A stretch of 37,059 bases of DNA from Pseudoluteimonas sp044226035 (GTDB lineage Bacteria; Pseudomonadota; Gammaproteobacteria; Xanthomonadales; Xanthomonadaceae): assembly GCA_044226035.1 (NCBI GenBank), contig JBGAHT010000024.1, positions 1 to 37,059 of the forward strand, written 5' to 3'. Position 1 is the first letter of the stretch. Each line of letters opens with the position of its first letter. Positions 8,498-18,023 of this stretch are shown in pieces. The notes beneath the pieces are model-generated. The model was given only the letters and a program-made list of their open reading frames with translations, did no database searches and was not told where the DNA came from. A program made the translations under genes and the position numbers.

Positions 8498-9259
8498 TCA
8501 CTCGGCCGCGCAGCGCGAGGCCGGCAATTCCAGCGTCTGCAGGGTTTGCCCGCGCGGATCCTGCACGAAGGCGAGCAGGCCCCACGGCGACGACGGCGCC
8601 TCGAAAGCGACCTGTTGCGTCTGGTTTTTCGTGTCTTCGATCGACCACGGCCCCCAGAGCCTGACCGCGACATGATCGTGGTGCAGGGTTACGCCGCGGT
8701 TTTCGCCCGCGCGCACCTCGGTGGTTTGCCCGTCGAGGTATTGCGCCAGCCACAGGCGAATCCCCGGCGCAGCGACGCCGACATTCCTTTCCGCCACCGT
8801 TGCCTTCCACCGACCGACCGAGGTCCGGTCCAGGCGCAATGCGAGCGATGCCCTTGCCGGGCCCGACCGCAACGCCGCCTGGAAACGCTTCGGATCGTTC
8901 CAGGCCACGCGCACGTCGGAGCCCACCATCACCTGTGGCGTGTAGACGGTGTCGCCGCCTTCGGCCGCCGCGACCCGTTGCCGCTGGCGTTGGCTGTAAG
9001 CCGGGGAACCGAACCGGTCATGCCAGCCGGTTTCGTCCCAGTAATCGACGTGGAACGCGAGGAAATTCGCCTGTCCGCCCGCGGACGAGGCTTGCTTCGA
9101 CAGCCACCTGTCGGCGGGCGGGCAACTGCTGCAGCCTTCCGAAGTGTAGAGCTCGACCAACGGGACGACGCGCGCCCCGCTTTGCGCGTGGCAAGCCGTC
9201 CGCGCCGGCGCCGGCAACGCGGCCGCCAGGATCCACAGCAGGCTGCAGGCGCGATTCAT
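8498..9259 (-). CDS. DUF1223 protein, secreted, thioredoxin-like
   Basis: The 253-residue product starts with a signal sequence (residues 1-20) and contains the DUF1223 pattern VVPLVELYTSEGCSSCPPADRWL, with a CSSC motif placed like the CxxC of thioredoxin folds, then FHVDYWDETGWHDRFGSP and YTPQVMVGS. The family is predicted to be periplasmic and perhaps redox-active, but no reaction has been shown to my knowledge. The gene starts 5 bases after the stop of the YdeI-like gene and is likely transcribed with it. Confidence 0.88.
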   Translation of the reverse strand: MNRACSLLWILAAALPAPARTACHAQSGARVVPLVELYTSEGCSSCPPADRWLSKQASSAGGQANFLAFHVDYWDETGWHDRFGSPAYSQRQRQRVAAAEGGDTVYTPQVMVGSDVRVAWNDPKRFQAALRSGPARASLALRLDRTSVGRWKATVAERNVGVAAPGIRLWLAQYLDGQTTEVRAGENRGVTLHHDHVAVRLWGPWSIEDTKNQTQQVAFEAPSSPWGLLAFVQDPRGQTLQTLELPASRCAAE

Positions 9260-9264
9260 CCGGT

Positions 9265-9861
9265 TCAACACCGTTCGTACTTCCAGTTGCGGCGCTTGCC
9301 CTGCGCCATCCATTCGAGCGCTTGCGCCAGCCGCTTCGCGCGCGTTTCCTCGCGCTTGGCCTCGACGATCCACTCGATGTATTCGCGCCGGCAGCCGGGC
9401 GCGAACGCATCGAACGTCGCCTTCGCCGCCTTGTTCTTCTCCAGCGCGGACGCGAGTTCGTCCGGAACCTCGGGCGCGGGCCTGGGCGCGGACTTGCGCC
9501 GTTCCGGCTTCACCCCGTCCTCGTTCAACTTCATCGCCTTGCGCAGGTCGGCCTGCATCCGCGCCTTCGGCGGCAAATCGCGCACGCAGGCGAGCCTGCC
9601 GTAGCTGCCCATGCCGTCGCGCTCGGCGTCGCCCATCACCAGCGCGTGCTTCCAGTAGCCGAACGAGGCGTGCTGCTTGAACGCGGCCATGCCGCACAGG
9701 ATGGCGCCGGCATGCACGAAGCTGGGCATGCCCCACTTGATCGTTTCCTCGACCTGCGGGCATGCCGCATGCACGCGCGCGCGGATTTCCTTGAGGATGG
9801 GGCGGGCGAAGTCCGCCGACTTCGCGATGTAGGCGTCGACGCGGGGATCGTGGCTCGGCAT
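9265..9861 (-). CDS. YdeI/OmpD-associated, DUF1801-domain protein
   Basis: The 198-residue protein begins with a DUF1801 domain (residues 1-115; ILKEIRARVHAACPQVEETIKWGMPSFVHAG and FGYWKHALV) and ends with the OmpD-associated YdeI segment (PDELASALEKNKAAKATFDAF, CRREYIEWIVEAKREETRAKRLAQALEWMAQGKRRNWKY). The YdeI tail carries a helical, basic block common in the family. It has no signal peptide, so it is cytoplasmic. The function is unknown; members have been linked to stress resistance. It is upstream in the two-gene unit with the DUF1223 gene. Confidence 0.9.
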   Translation of the reverse strand: MPSHDPRVDAYIAKSADFARPILKEIRARVHAACPQVEETIKWGMPSFVHAGAILCGMAAFKQHASFGYWKHALVMGDAERDGMGSYGRLACVRDLPPKARMQADLRKAMKLNEDGVKPERRKSAPRPAPEVPDELASALEKNKAAKATFDAFAPGCRREYIEWIVEAKREETRAKRLAQALEWMAQGKRRNWKYERC

Positions 9862-9960
9862 GGCCGTCTCCGGGCGGGATGCGCGCATCCTAGCGCCATG
9901 CGGCCGTCGCCGGGCGCGAACCGCGTTACTCTTCGCACGGGGCAATCGGGGGGAACGGCC

Positions 9961-10203
9961 ATGGAACGCGAGCGGCGCAAGGAAGATCCGATCGAGCGCG
10001 CGAAACTGCGCGCCGAGTTGAACGAGGACCAGCGCATCGCGCTGTCCGACCTCGAGCGCTTCGGCTGGGAACTGAAGTTCATCCGCCACCCGCTGTTCCA
10101 GGACATCGTGCCGGTGGTGTTCGACCCGGACCGCAATCACTTCGCGGTGATCCGCGCGGACGGCACGCTGGACGAAAACCCCGGCTTCGACATCCGCGGC
10201 TGA
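9961..10203 (+). CDS. Small conserved hypothetical protein (80 aa)
   Basis: The frame runs from ATG 9961, behind a GGGGGGAA ribosome binding site, to TGA at 10203. The start is highly charged (MERERRKEDPIERAKLRAEL), followed by LSDLERFGWELKFIRHPLFQDIVPVVFDPDRNHFAVIRADGTLDE, which should form a small alpha/beta fold. No signal or membrane segment is present. I recall similar short proteins in other gammaproteobacteria but know no function. It ends 7 bases before the convergent uup gene, so the two may interfere at their 3' ends. Confidence 0.8.
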   Translation: MERERRKEDPIERAKLRAELNEDQRIALSDLERFGWELKFIRHPLFQDIVPVVFDPDRNHFAVIRADGTLDENPGFDIRG

Positions 10204-10209
10204 CCGGCG

Positions 10210-12084
10210 TCAGCCTTCCAGTTCCGTCCAGCGCGCGTAGGCGGCGTCGAGTTCGGATTGCAGCCGCGCCAGCGCCCCGGTGTCGGCGGCGACGGCGGCC
10301 GCGTCGCGCTGGTAGAACGCGGGTTCGTTCATCGCCGCGGCGATGCGCGCGAGTTCGGTTTCCAGCGACTCGATCCGCGCCGGCAACTGCTCCAGCTCGC
10401 GTGCGTCCTTGTAGCTGAGCCGGGTGCGTGCCGTCGGCGGCGATGCGGCCGGTTTCGCGGCCTGCGGCACCTGCGCTTTCGTCGCGGTGGCCGGTTCGGC
10501 CTGGGTCGGCTTCTGCCGCAACCAGTCCGAATAGCCGCCGACGTATTCGCCGATCCGGCCACCGCCTTCCATGACCAGCGTGGAGGTCACCACGTTGTCG
10601 AGGAAGTCGCGGTCGTGGCTGACCAGCAGCAGCGTGCCGGGATAATCGGCGAGCAGTTCCTCGAGCAGTTCGAGCGTTTCGACGTCGAGGTCGTTGGTCG
10701 GCTCGTCCATCACCAGCAGGTTGGACGGCTGCGCGAACAGCCTGGCCAGCAGCAGGCGGTTGCGTTCGCCGCCGGACAGCCGCGCGATCGGCGCGCGCGC
10801 GCGTTCGGGGGTGAACAGGAAATCCTGCAGGTAGCCGATCACGTGCTTGGACTTGCCGCCGACCTCGACGTATTCGCGGCCCTCGGCGACGTTCTCGATC
10901 GCGTTCCAGTCCTCGCGCAGGGTGGCGCGGTACTGGTCGAAGTACGCGACCTGCAGCTGGGTGCCCTGCTTCACTTCGCCCGCCTGCGGCTGCAGTTCGC
11001 CCAGCAAGAGCTTCAGCAGCGTGGTCTTGCCGCTGCCGTTCGGGCCGACCAGGCCGATGCGGTCGCCGCGCAGGACGGTGGTGGAGAAATCGCGGACGAG
11101 GACGTTTTCCCCGTGCGCGAACGACACAGCCTTCGCCTCGACCACCTTCCTGCCGGATTCGCCGGCCTGCGCGGTGGCCATCCTGACGTTGCCGGCCTGC
11201 GCGCGACGCTCCGCGCGTTCGACCCGCATCGCCTTCAGCCGGCGCACGCGGCCTTCGTCGCGGGTACGGCGGGCCTTGATGCCCTGCCGGATCCACACTT
11301 CCTCCTGCGCCAGCAGCTTGTCGAAGCGCGCGTTCTCCTGCGCCTCGGCGTTCGCGCGTTCCTGCTTGCGGCGCAGGTAGTTGTCCCAGTCGCCCGGCCA
11401 GCTGCTGACCTGGCCGCGGTCGATCTCGACGATGCGCGTGGCCAGCGCGCGCAGGAAGCGGCGGTCGTGGGTGACGAACACCAGCGCCCCGCTCCACTGC
11501 TTGAGGAAGCCTTCCAGCCAGTCGATCGCGGCGATGTCGAGGTGATTGGTCGGCTCGTCCAGCAGCAGCAGGTCCGGCTGCGACACCAGCGCCCGCGCCA
11601 GCAGCACCCGGCGCTTCATCCCGCCCGAGAGCCGGGCGAAATCGGCGTCGCCGTCCAGTTGCAGGCGTTCCAGGGTTTCGACCACGCGCCGGTCCAGCGC
11701 CCAGCCCTGTGCGGCCTCGATTTTCGCCTGCACCGCGGCCAGCGCGTCGGTATCGACGTGCTCGGCGTGGATGACGTGGTGGTAGTCGGCCAGCAGCGCG
11801 CCGAGTTCGCCCAGGCCGGCCGCGACCACGTCGAACACGCTGCCCGCGGCGTCCTGCGGCACTTCCTGTTCCAGCCGCGCGACGCGGCGGCCGCCTTCCA
11901 CGCGAACCTCGCCGTCGTCGGGCCGGAGTTCGCCGGAGAGCAGCTTGAGCAGGGTCGATTTCCCGGCGCCGTTGCGGCCGATCAGGGCGATGCGTTCGCC
12001 CGGTTCGATGGCGAGGTCGACGCGCTCCAGCAACAAGGGGCCGCCGACGCCGTAGTCCACGCTTTGCAGGGCGATCAGGGGCAT
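10210..12084 (-). CDS. uup: ABC-F family ATPase Uup
   Basis: The 624-residue protein has two ABC ATPase domains and no membrane segment. Domain 1 has the Walker A GRNGAGKST near residue 38, signature LSGGMKRR and DEPTNHLDI; domain 2 has GPNGSGKT, LSGGERNR and DEPTNDLDV. A basic interdomain linker and a C-terminal coiled-coil region (about residues 540-624) fit Uup rather than EttA or YbiT. ABC-F proteins act on ribosomes, and Uup is linked to suppression of transposon excision and to Holliday-junction and ribosome effects. TAGACT (12096-12091) is six bases before the ATG, so the mRNA may lack a leader. It is divergent to the lysine-rich small gene. Confidence 0.95.
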   Translation of the reverse strand: MPLIALQSVDYGVGGPLLLERVDLAIEPGERIALIGRNGAGKSTLLKLLSGELRPDDGEVRVEGGRRVARLEQEVPQDAAGSVFDVVAAGLGELGALLADYHHVIHAEHVDTDALAAVQAKIEAAQGWALDRRVVETLERLQLDGDADFARLSGGMKRRVLLARALVSQPDLLLLDEPTNHLDIAAIDWLEGFLKQWSGALVFVTHDRRFLRALATRIVEIDRGQVSSWPGDWDNYLRRKQERANAEAQENARFDKLLAQEEVWIRQGIKARRTRDEGRVRRLKAMRVERAERRAQAGNVRMATAQAGESGRKVVEAKAVSFAHGENVLVRDFSTTVLRGDRIGLVGPNGSGKTTLLKLLLGELQPQAGEVKQGTQLQVAYFDQYRATLREDWNAIENVAEGREYVEVGGKSKHVIGYLQDFLFTPERARAPIARLSGGERNRLLLARLFAQPSNLLVMDEPTNDLDVETLELLEELLADYPGTLLLVSHDRDFLDNVVTSTLVMEGGGRIGEYVGGYSDWLRQKPTQAEPATATKAQVPQAAKPAASPPTARTRLSYKDARELEQLPARIESLETELARIAAAMNEPAFYQRDAAAVAADTGALARLQSELDAAYARWTELEG

Positions 12085-12163
12085 GCGCCAAGTCTAGCGG
12101 GCGGGCGCCGCTGGCAGTAGGCTTGCCGCGCATCCACACCTGCATTCACCCGAGGAGCACGCC

Positions 12164-12265
12164 ATGAGCAAGGGCCTGGACAAGAAGAAGGAAGACAAGA
12201 AGAAGCCGGAAAAGACGCTGAAGGAAAAGCGCGCGGCGAAGAAGGAAAAGAAGGCCGGCAAGTAA
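12164..12265 (+). CDS. Small lysine-rich protein (33 aa)
   Basis: The frame from ATG 12164 to TAA 12265 encodes MSKGLDKKKEDKKKPEKTL... and is rich in Lys and Glu, ending in EKKAGK. A GAGGAG ribosome binding site is placed 6 bases upstream. It has no hydrophobic segment and is probably disordered and nucleic-acid- or ribosome-binding, though this is inference. I recall similar short Lys-rich proteins in xanthomonads but no function. The stop codon lies in the loop of a perfect 9-bp hairpin. Confidence 0.72.
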   Translation: MSKGLDKKKEDKKKPEKTLKEKRAAKKEKKAGK

Positions 12266-12274
12266 GCCGGCCTT
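12251..12274 (+). terminator. Hairpin over the stop codon of the lysine-rich gene
   Basis: AAGGCCGGC (12251-12259) pairs perfectly with GCCGGCCTT (12266-12274), and the 6-base loop AAGTAA contains the stop codon. The sequence after it lacks a run of T, so this may be only a 3' stabilising or pausing structure rather than a terminator. It is one of the strongest hairpins on the plus strand here. Confidence 0.45.
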
Positions 12275-12292
12275 ACCCCTTGCACGCGATCC

Positions 12293-12366
12293 GTAGCCCG
12301 GGCAAGGCCGAGGGCCGCACCCGGGATTGCGCATTTCCCCGGATGCGCTTCGCTTGTCCGGGCTAC
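12293..12366. repeat. Palindromic intergenic repeat (GTAGCCCGG type)
   Basis: A 74-base element has inverted ends: GTAGCCCGGGCAAG at 12293-12306 pairs with CTTGTCCGGGCTAC at 12353-12366, with one mismatch over 14. The inner part holds GCACCCGGG and CCCCGGATGCGCTTCGC, which are again partly complementary. Elements with these ends are, from general knowledge, common in Xanthomonadaceae intergenic regions. Its right end provides the stop codon of selO on the minus strand. Confidence 0.7.
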
Positions 12367-13925
12367 GAAGAACAGGACAACATCGAGCAGCCGGCCTTGT
12401 CCTTCGCCCAGTCCGGGCGCTTGCCGGCGAAGCGTTCCTGGCCCGGCTGTTCGTCGTACGGCCGGCGCATGACCTCGAGCAGTTCGCCGATGCCGGCGAA
12501 ATCGCCTTCGTGCGCGCGGTCGATGGCCTGCTGCGCGAGCCAGTTGCGCAGCACGAATTTCGGGTTCGCCAGGCGCATGCGTTCGCGGCGTTCGTCGCCG
12601 GGCGAAAGGTCTTCGGCGACGCGCGCGGCGTAACGCGCCAGCCATTCGCGCAGCGCGCCCTCGCCCGCCCCGCGTTTCGCCGGGTCGTAGAACGCGCCTT
12701 CGAACGGCGACAGCGACGGCGCGGCGGGATCGAGCTCCGCCAGCGCGCGGAACCACAGGGTCATGTCGATTTCGTGCGCATGCAGCAGCGCGTGCAGGTC
12801 GCGGACCAGCGCGGTGTCGTCCTCCTCGCGCCATTCGGCAAAGCCGAGCTTGCGCGCGTTCGCATCGTGCTCGGCGCGGGTGTAGGCACCGGCGAAGCGT
12901 TCCAGCCCGGCCTGCAGCGGCCCGACATCGCCGAACAGCGGCGACAGCGCGCCCGCGAGGCGGCCGAGGTTCCAGTACGCGACCCTGGGCTGCCAGCCGA
13001 AGCGATAGCGCTTGCCCATCGCGTCGGTGGTGTTGGGAGTCCAGTCCGGGTCGTAGTCGTCGATCCAGCCGTAGGGGCCGTAGTCGATGGTCAGGCCGAG
13101 GATCGACATGTTGTCGGTGTTGAGCACGCCGTGGACGAAGCCCACGCGCATCCACTCCGCGACCATGCGCGCGGTGCGTTCGCAGACTTCGCCGAACCAG
13201 TCGGCGTATCGGGTTTCGCCTTCGCCGCGCAGGTGCGGGAAATCGCGGCGGATGCAGAAATCGGCGAGCGTGCGCAGCAGCTCGACCTCGCCGCGCGACG
13301 CCGGCAGTTCGAAATGGCCGAAGCGCAGGAACGACGGCGCGACCCGGCACACGATCGCGCCCGGTTCGTCCCGCGGATGGCCGTCGTAGAACATGTCGCG
13401 CACCACCGCCTCGCCGGTGCCGACCAGGCTCAGTGCGCGCGTGGTCGGGACACCGAGGTGGTGCATCGCCTCGCTGCACAGGAATTCGCGGATCGAGGAA
13501 CGCAGCACCGCGCGCCCGTCGGCGCTGCGCGAATACGGCGTCGGGCCCGCGCCCTTGAGCTGCAGTTCCCAGCGCCGGCCCGAGGGCGCGACGGCTTCGC
13601 CCAGCGAGATCGCGCGGCCGTCGCCGAGCTGCCCGGCCCATTGCCCGAACTGGTGCCCGCCGTAATTGCTGGCGAACGGCTGCATGCCCGGCAGCAGCGC
13701 GTTGCCGGCGAACACGCGCGCGAATTCCGGGGACGCGACGTCTTCGTCGCTGAAACCGAGTTCGGCCGCCATCTCGCGCGAATGCGCCAGCAGCCGTGGC
13801 GCCGCGACCGGCGCCGGATCGAGCTTCGACCATGCCGCGCCGCGCACCTGGCGCACGAAGTTGCGCGGCTCCGGATCGCCGGGCAGTTCGCGCAGGAAGG
13901 CGTTGTCGAAGTCCGGCGGCGTCAT
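12363..13925 (-). CDS. selO: Protein adenylyltransferase SelO (YdiU family)
   Basis: The 520-residue protein is a full-length SelO pseudokinase, which transfers AMP to Ser, Thr or Tyr of target proteins involved in redox balance. Visible landmarks are NYGGHQFGQWAGQLGDGRA (residues 87-104), LQLKGAGPTPYSR with K124, the metal site VLNTDNMSILGLTIDYGPYGWID (D271, D281), and the C-terminal CSMLSCSS. The Cys at 518 occupies the place of selenocysteine in the eukaryotic enzyme, so this is a Cys form. The start ATG overlaps the hemerythrin stop by ATGA. The stop codon TAG is the end of the repeat at 12293-12366. Confidence 0.95.
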   Translation of the reverse strand: MTPPDFDNAFLRELPGDPEPRNFVRQVRGAAWSKLDPAPVAAPRLLAHSREMAAELGFSDEDVASPEFARVFAGNALLPGMQPFASNYGGHQFGQWAGQLGDGRAISLGEAVAPSGRRWELQLKGAGPTPYSRSADGRAVLRSSIREFLCSEAMHHLGVPTTRALSLVGTGEAVVRDMFYDGHPRDEPGAIVCRVAPSFLRFGHFELPASRGEVELLRTLADFCIRRDFPHLRGEGETRYADWFGEVCERTARMVAEWMRVGFVHGVLNTDNMSILGLTIDYGPYGWIDDYDPDWTPNTTDAMGKRYRFGWQPRVAYWNLGRLAGALSPLFGDVGPLQAGLERFAGAYTRAEHDANARKLGFAEWREEDDTALVRDLHALLHAHEIDMTLWFRALAELDPAAPSLSPFEGAFYDPAKRGAGEGALREWLARYAARVAEDLSPGDERRERMRLANPKFVLRNWLAQQAIDRAHEGDFAGIGELLEVMRRPYDEQPGQERFAGKRPDWAKDKAGCSMLSCSS

Positions 13926-14536
13926 CGCGCCTCGCCGAGCACGGCCGGGATCACGATCTCCTCCTCGTCGGCGATGTGCCGGCGCGCGACCTTGGCCACC
14001 CGCTCGCTGGCCTTGGCGACCTCATCCCAGGCCGAGGCCGGCGCGCCCGCGTCCGGCAACGCCGACAACGAGCGCTCGAGCGGGCCCAACACCGCGTTGA
14101 GCACCATGTGGTCGGCTTCCAGCAGGTTCAGCGGCCGCGCCAGCGCGGGCGTCGCGCGCAGCAGCTGCGGGAACATGCCCTGGTCCTCGAGCCGATGGTG
14201 CCCGTGCAGGTGGTCGACCGCATGCCGGGCGATCGGCGCGATTTCCCCTGCCAGCCGCTGGCGCTCGGCGTCGGGCAAGCCGTCCTCGGCCAGCGTGCGC
14301 AGGCCGCGTTCGACGATGCCGAGGTTGTGCAGCATCGCGCGGTGGATCTCCTGCCAGTGGCTCGCGAGCCCGCCGTGCGCGGGGTGCTGCGCCCAGCGCT
14401 CGGGCGGCCATTGCGCGAGCCCGGCGAGCGAGGCGCGCAATCCGCGTTCCAGCCCGCCGCGTTCGAGCACGTTGTGCTCCGGCGCCTGGTAACCGGGAAA
14501 GCGTGCCGATGCGGCATCGAGGAGGGTGTAGGCCAT
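13922..14536 (-). CDS. Hemerythrin domain-containing protein
   Basis: The 204-residue protein is a four-helix bundle with metal-ligand candidates HWQEIHRAMLHN, HAVDHLHGHHRLEDQGMFPQL, EADHMVLN and RHIADEEEIVIP, matching the hemerythrin HHE pattern. It probably binds a di-iron site that responds to O2, NO or oxidative stress. The ATG at 14536 was chosen because a GTG at 14608 would add a non-conserved, Arg-rich extension. The stop overlaps the ATG of selO (ATGA), so the two are translationally coupled; this links iron/redox sensing to AMPylation of redox proteins, which is inference. Confidence 0.82.
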   Translation of the reverse strand: MAYTLLDAASARFPGYQAPEHNVLERGGLERGLRASLAGLAQWPPERWAQHPAHGGLASHWQEIHRAMLHNLGIVERGLRTLAEDGLPDAERQRLAGEIAPIARHAVDHLHGHHRLEDQGMFPQLLRATPALARPLNLLEADHMVLNAVLGPLERSLSALPDAGAPASAWDEVAKASERVAKVARRHIADEEEIVIPAVLGEAR

Positions 14537-14643
14537 GCTCGCGAAATGGGGATCGCGCGGCGCGGATGCAAGCCGCCGCGGCCAGCGCCCGGGGCCGCGC
14601 GCGTACACTGTCGGCCCGCTCCTTCGGCGCCCGCGCTGCGACC

Positions 14644-16485
<1,842 letters not shown>

Positions 16486-16494
16486 CGCGCACGC

Positions 16495-17691
16495 ATGACG
16501 GCGCAATGCGACGCCATCGTCATCGGCTCCGGCGCGGCCGGGCTGATGTGCGCGATCGCGGCCGGCCGGCACGGGGCGCGGGTGCTGGTGCTCGACCACG
16601 CCAACAAGGTCGGCAAGAAGATCCTGATGTCCGGCGGCGGGCGCTGCAACTTCACCAATACCGGCGCCGCGCCGGCGAACTACCTCTCGGCCAACCCGCA
16701 CTTCTGCAAGTCGGCGCTGGCGCGCTATACGCCGGCGCATTTCATCGAGCTGGTCGAACGCCATGGCATCGCCTACCACGAGAAGGAACTCGGGCAGTTG
16801 TTCTGCGACGAGTCTTCGAAGCTGATCGTCAAGCTGCTGCTGGACGAATGCGCGGAAGCCGGCGTGGAGGTGCGCACGCATTGCGGCATCGAACAGGTCG
16901 CGCACGCGGACGACGGCGGTTTCCGCCTGCGCACGTCGCAGGGAAGCTTCGCCGCACCGGCGCTGGTGGTGGCCAGCGGCGGGCTGTCGATCCCGAGCAT
17001 GGGCGCGAGCGGTTTCGGTTACCAGCTCGCGAAACAGTTCGGCCACGAGGTGCTGCCGACGCGCGCCGGGCTGGTGCCGCTGACGCTGACCGGCAAGCAC
17101 GCCGAACGCCTGCACGACCTGGCCGGCGTCTCGCTGCCGGTGGAGGCGCGCTGCAACGGCGCGGTATTCCGCAACTTCATGCTGTTCACCCACCGCGGCA
17201 TCAGCGGGCCGGCGATCCTGCAGATTTCCAGCTATTGGCAACCCGGCGACGAGCTGCGGCTCGACCTGCTGCCCGGCCGCGACATCGCGGCGCTGTTGCA
17301 GGAATGGCGACGCGACCGCCGCGACGCGGAACTGAAGACCCTGCTCGGCGAAGCGATGCCCAGGCGCTTCGCCCAGCGCCTGTGCGAGCACTGGATCGCG
17401 AACAAGCCGCTGCGCCAGTACGACGCGCCGGAACTGCGCGCCATCGCCGGGCTGCTGTCGTCGTGGCCGCTGGTCGCCAGCGGCAGCGAAGGCTACCGCA
17501 CCGCGGAAGTGACGCTGGGCGGCGTCGATACCGACGGCCTGTCGTCGACGACGATGATGTCGCGCCGCGTGCCGGGCCTGTATTTCATCGGCGAAGTGGT
17601 CGACGTCACCGGCTGGCTCGGCGGCTACAACTTCCAGTGGGCCTGGGCCAGCGGCCACGCGGCCGGGACCGCGATCGCATCGAATCGATGA
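16495..17691 (+). CDS. NAD(P)/FAD-dependent oxidoreductase, HI0933/YhiN family
   Basis: The 398-residue protein has the dinucleotide-binding fold IVIGSGAAGLMCAIAAGRHG at its start, the family motif KKILMSGGGRCNFTN (residues 42-56), then GGLSIPSMGASGFGYQLA, HRGISGPAILQISSYWQPGDE and the C-terminal GLYFIGEVVDVTGWLGGYNFQWAWASG, which binds FAD. The HI0933/YhiN (also BaiN-like) proteins are flavoproteins of unclear substrate. It follows deaD by 9 bases and is probably in the same operon. A cytoplasmic location is likely since there is no signal peptide. Confidence 0.92.
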   Translation: MTAQCDAIVIGSGAAGLMCAIAAGRHGARVLVLDHANKVGKKILMSGGGRCNFTNTGAAPANYLSANPHFCKSALARYTPAHFIELVERHGIAYHEKELGQLFCDESSKLIVKLLLDECAEAGVEVRTHCGIEQVAHADDGGFRLRTSQGSFAAPALVVASGGLSIPSMGASGFGYQLAKQFGHEVLPTRAGLVPLTLTGKHAERLHDLAGVSLPVEARCNGAVFRNFMLFTHRGISGPAILQISSYWQPGDELRLDLLPGRDIAALLQEWRRDRRDAELKTLLGEAMPRRFAQRLCEHWIANKPLRQYDAPELRAIAGLLSSWPLVASGSEGYRTAEVTLGGVDTDGLSSTTMMSRRVPGLYFIGEVVDVTGWLGGYNFQWAWASGHAAGTAIASNR

Positions 17692-17705
17692 TCGTTCGCG
17701 CTTTT

Positions 17706-17728
17706 GTAGAGCCGAGCTTGCTCGGCTG
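17706..17728. repeat. Short REP-like hairpin (GAGCTTGCTC type)
   Basis: AGCCGAGC (17710-17717) and GCTCGGCT (17720-17727) form an 8-bp perfect inverted repeat around TT. GTAGAGCCGAGCTTGCTCGG is of the kind of short palindrome found between genes of pseudomonads and xanthomonads. It lies between the 3' ends of the flavoprotein gene and the convergent small membrane protein gene, so it may help transcription end. Confidence 0.55.
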
Positions 17729-17733
17729 ATCGG

Positions 17734-17886
17734 TCAAAACAATTGTGGCCAGCCGAACACCGGTGCCAACAGGTAATAGACGCCACCGAGCAGCAGGCAC
17801 CAGGCCAGCAGCTTGAACGCCAGCTTGACCGCCTTGAAGGCGAGCCACAGGCCGACGACGAGGATGAGGATCGCGATCCAGCTCAT
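17734..17886 (-). CDS. Small membrane protein (50 aa)
   Basis: The frame from ATG 17886 to TGA at 17734 encodes MSWIAILILVVGLWLAFKAV, a Lys-containing linker and a second hydrophobic segment LLAWCLLLGGVYYLLAPVFG. It should cross the inner membrane twice as a hairpin. It is short and not part of an operon. I do not recognise a function; the size and hydrophobicity fit small membrane proteins common in this family, but a spurious frame cannot be excluded. Confidence 0.6.
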   Translation of the reverse strand: MSWIAILILVVGLWLAFKAVKLAFKLLAWCLLLGGVYYLLAPVFGWPQLF

Positions 17887-18023
17887 GCCCGCATCCTAAC
17901 CCGGCCGGCCGGTTTTACGTGCGCTGAACGCCCCGCGTTCCACCGGCGATTCTCAGAAATCGTTAAGCACCCGCGCCGCCTACTGCAGGCATGCGGTCGC
18001 GGGCGCGACCGGGAGTGGACATC

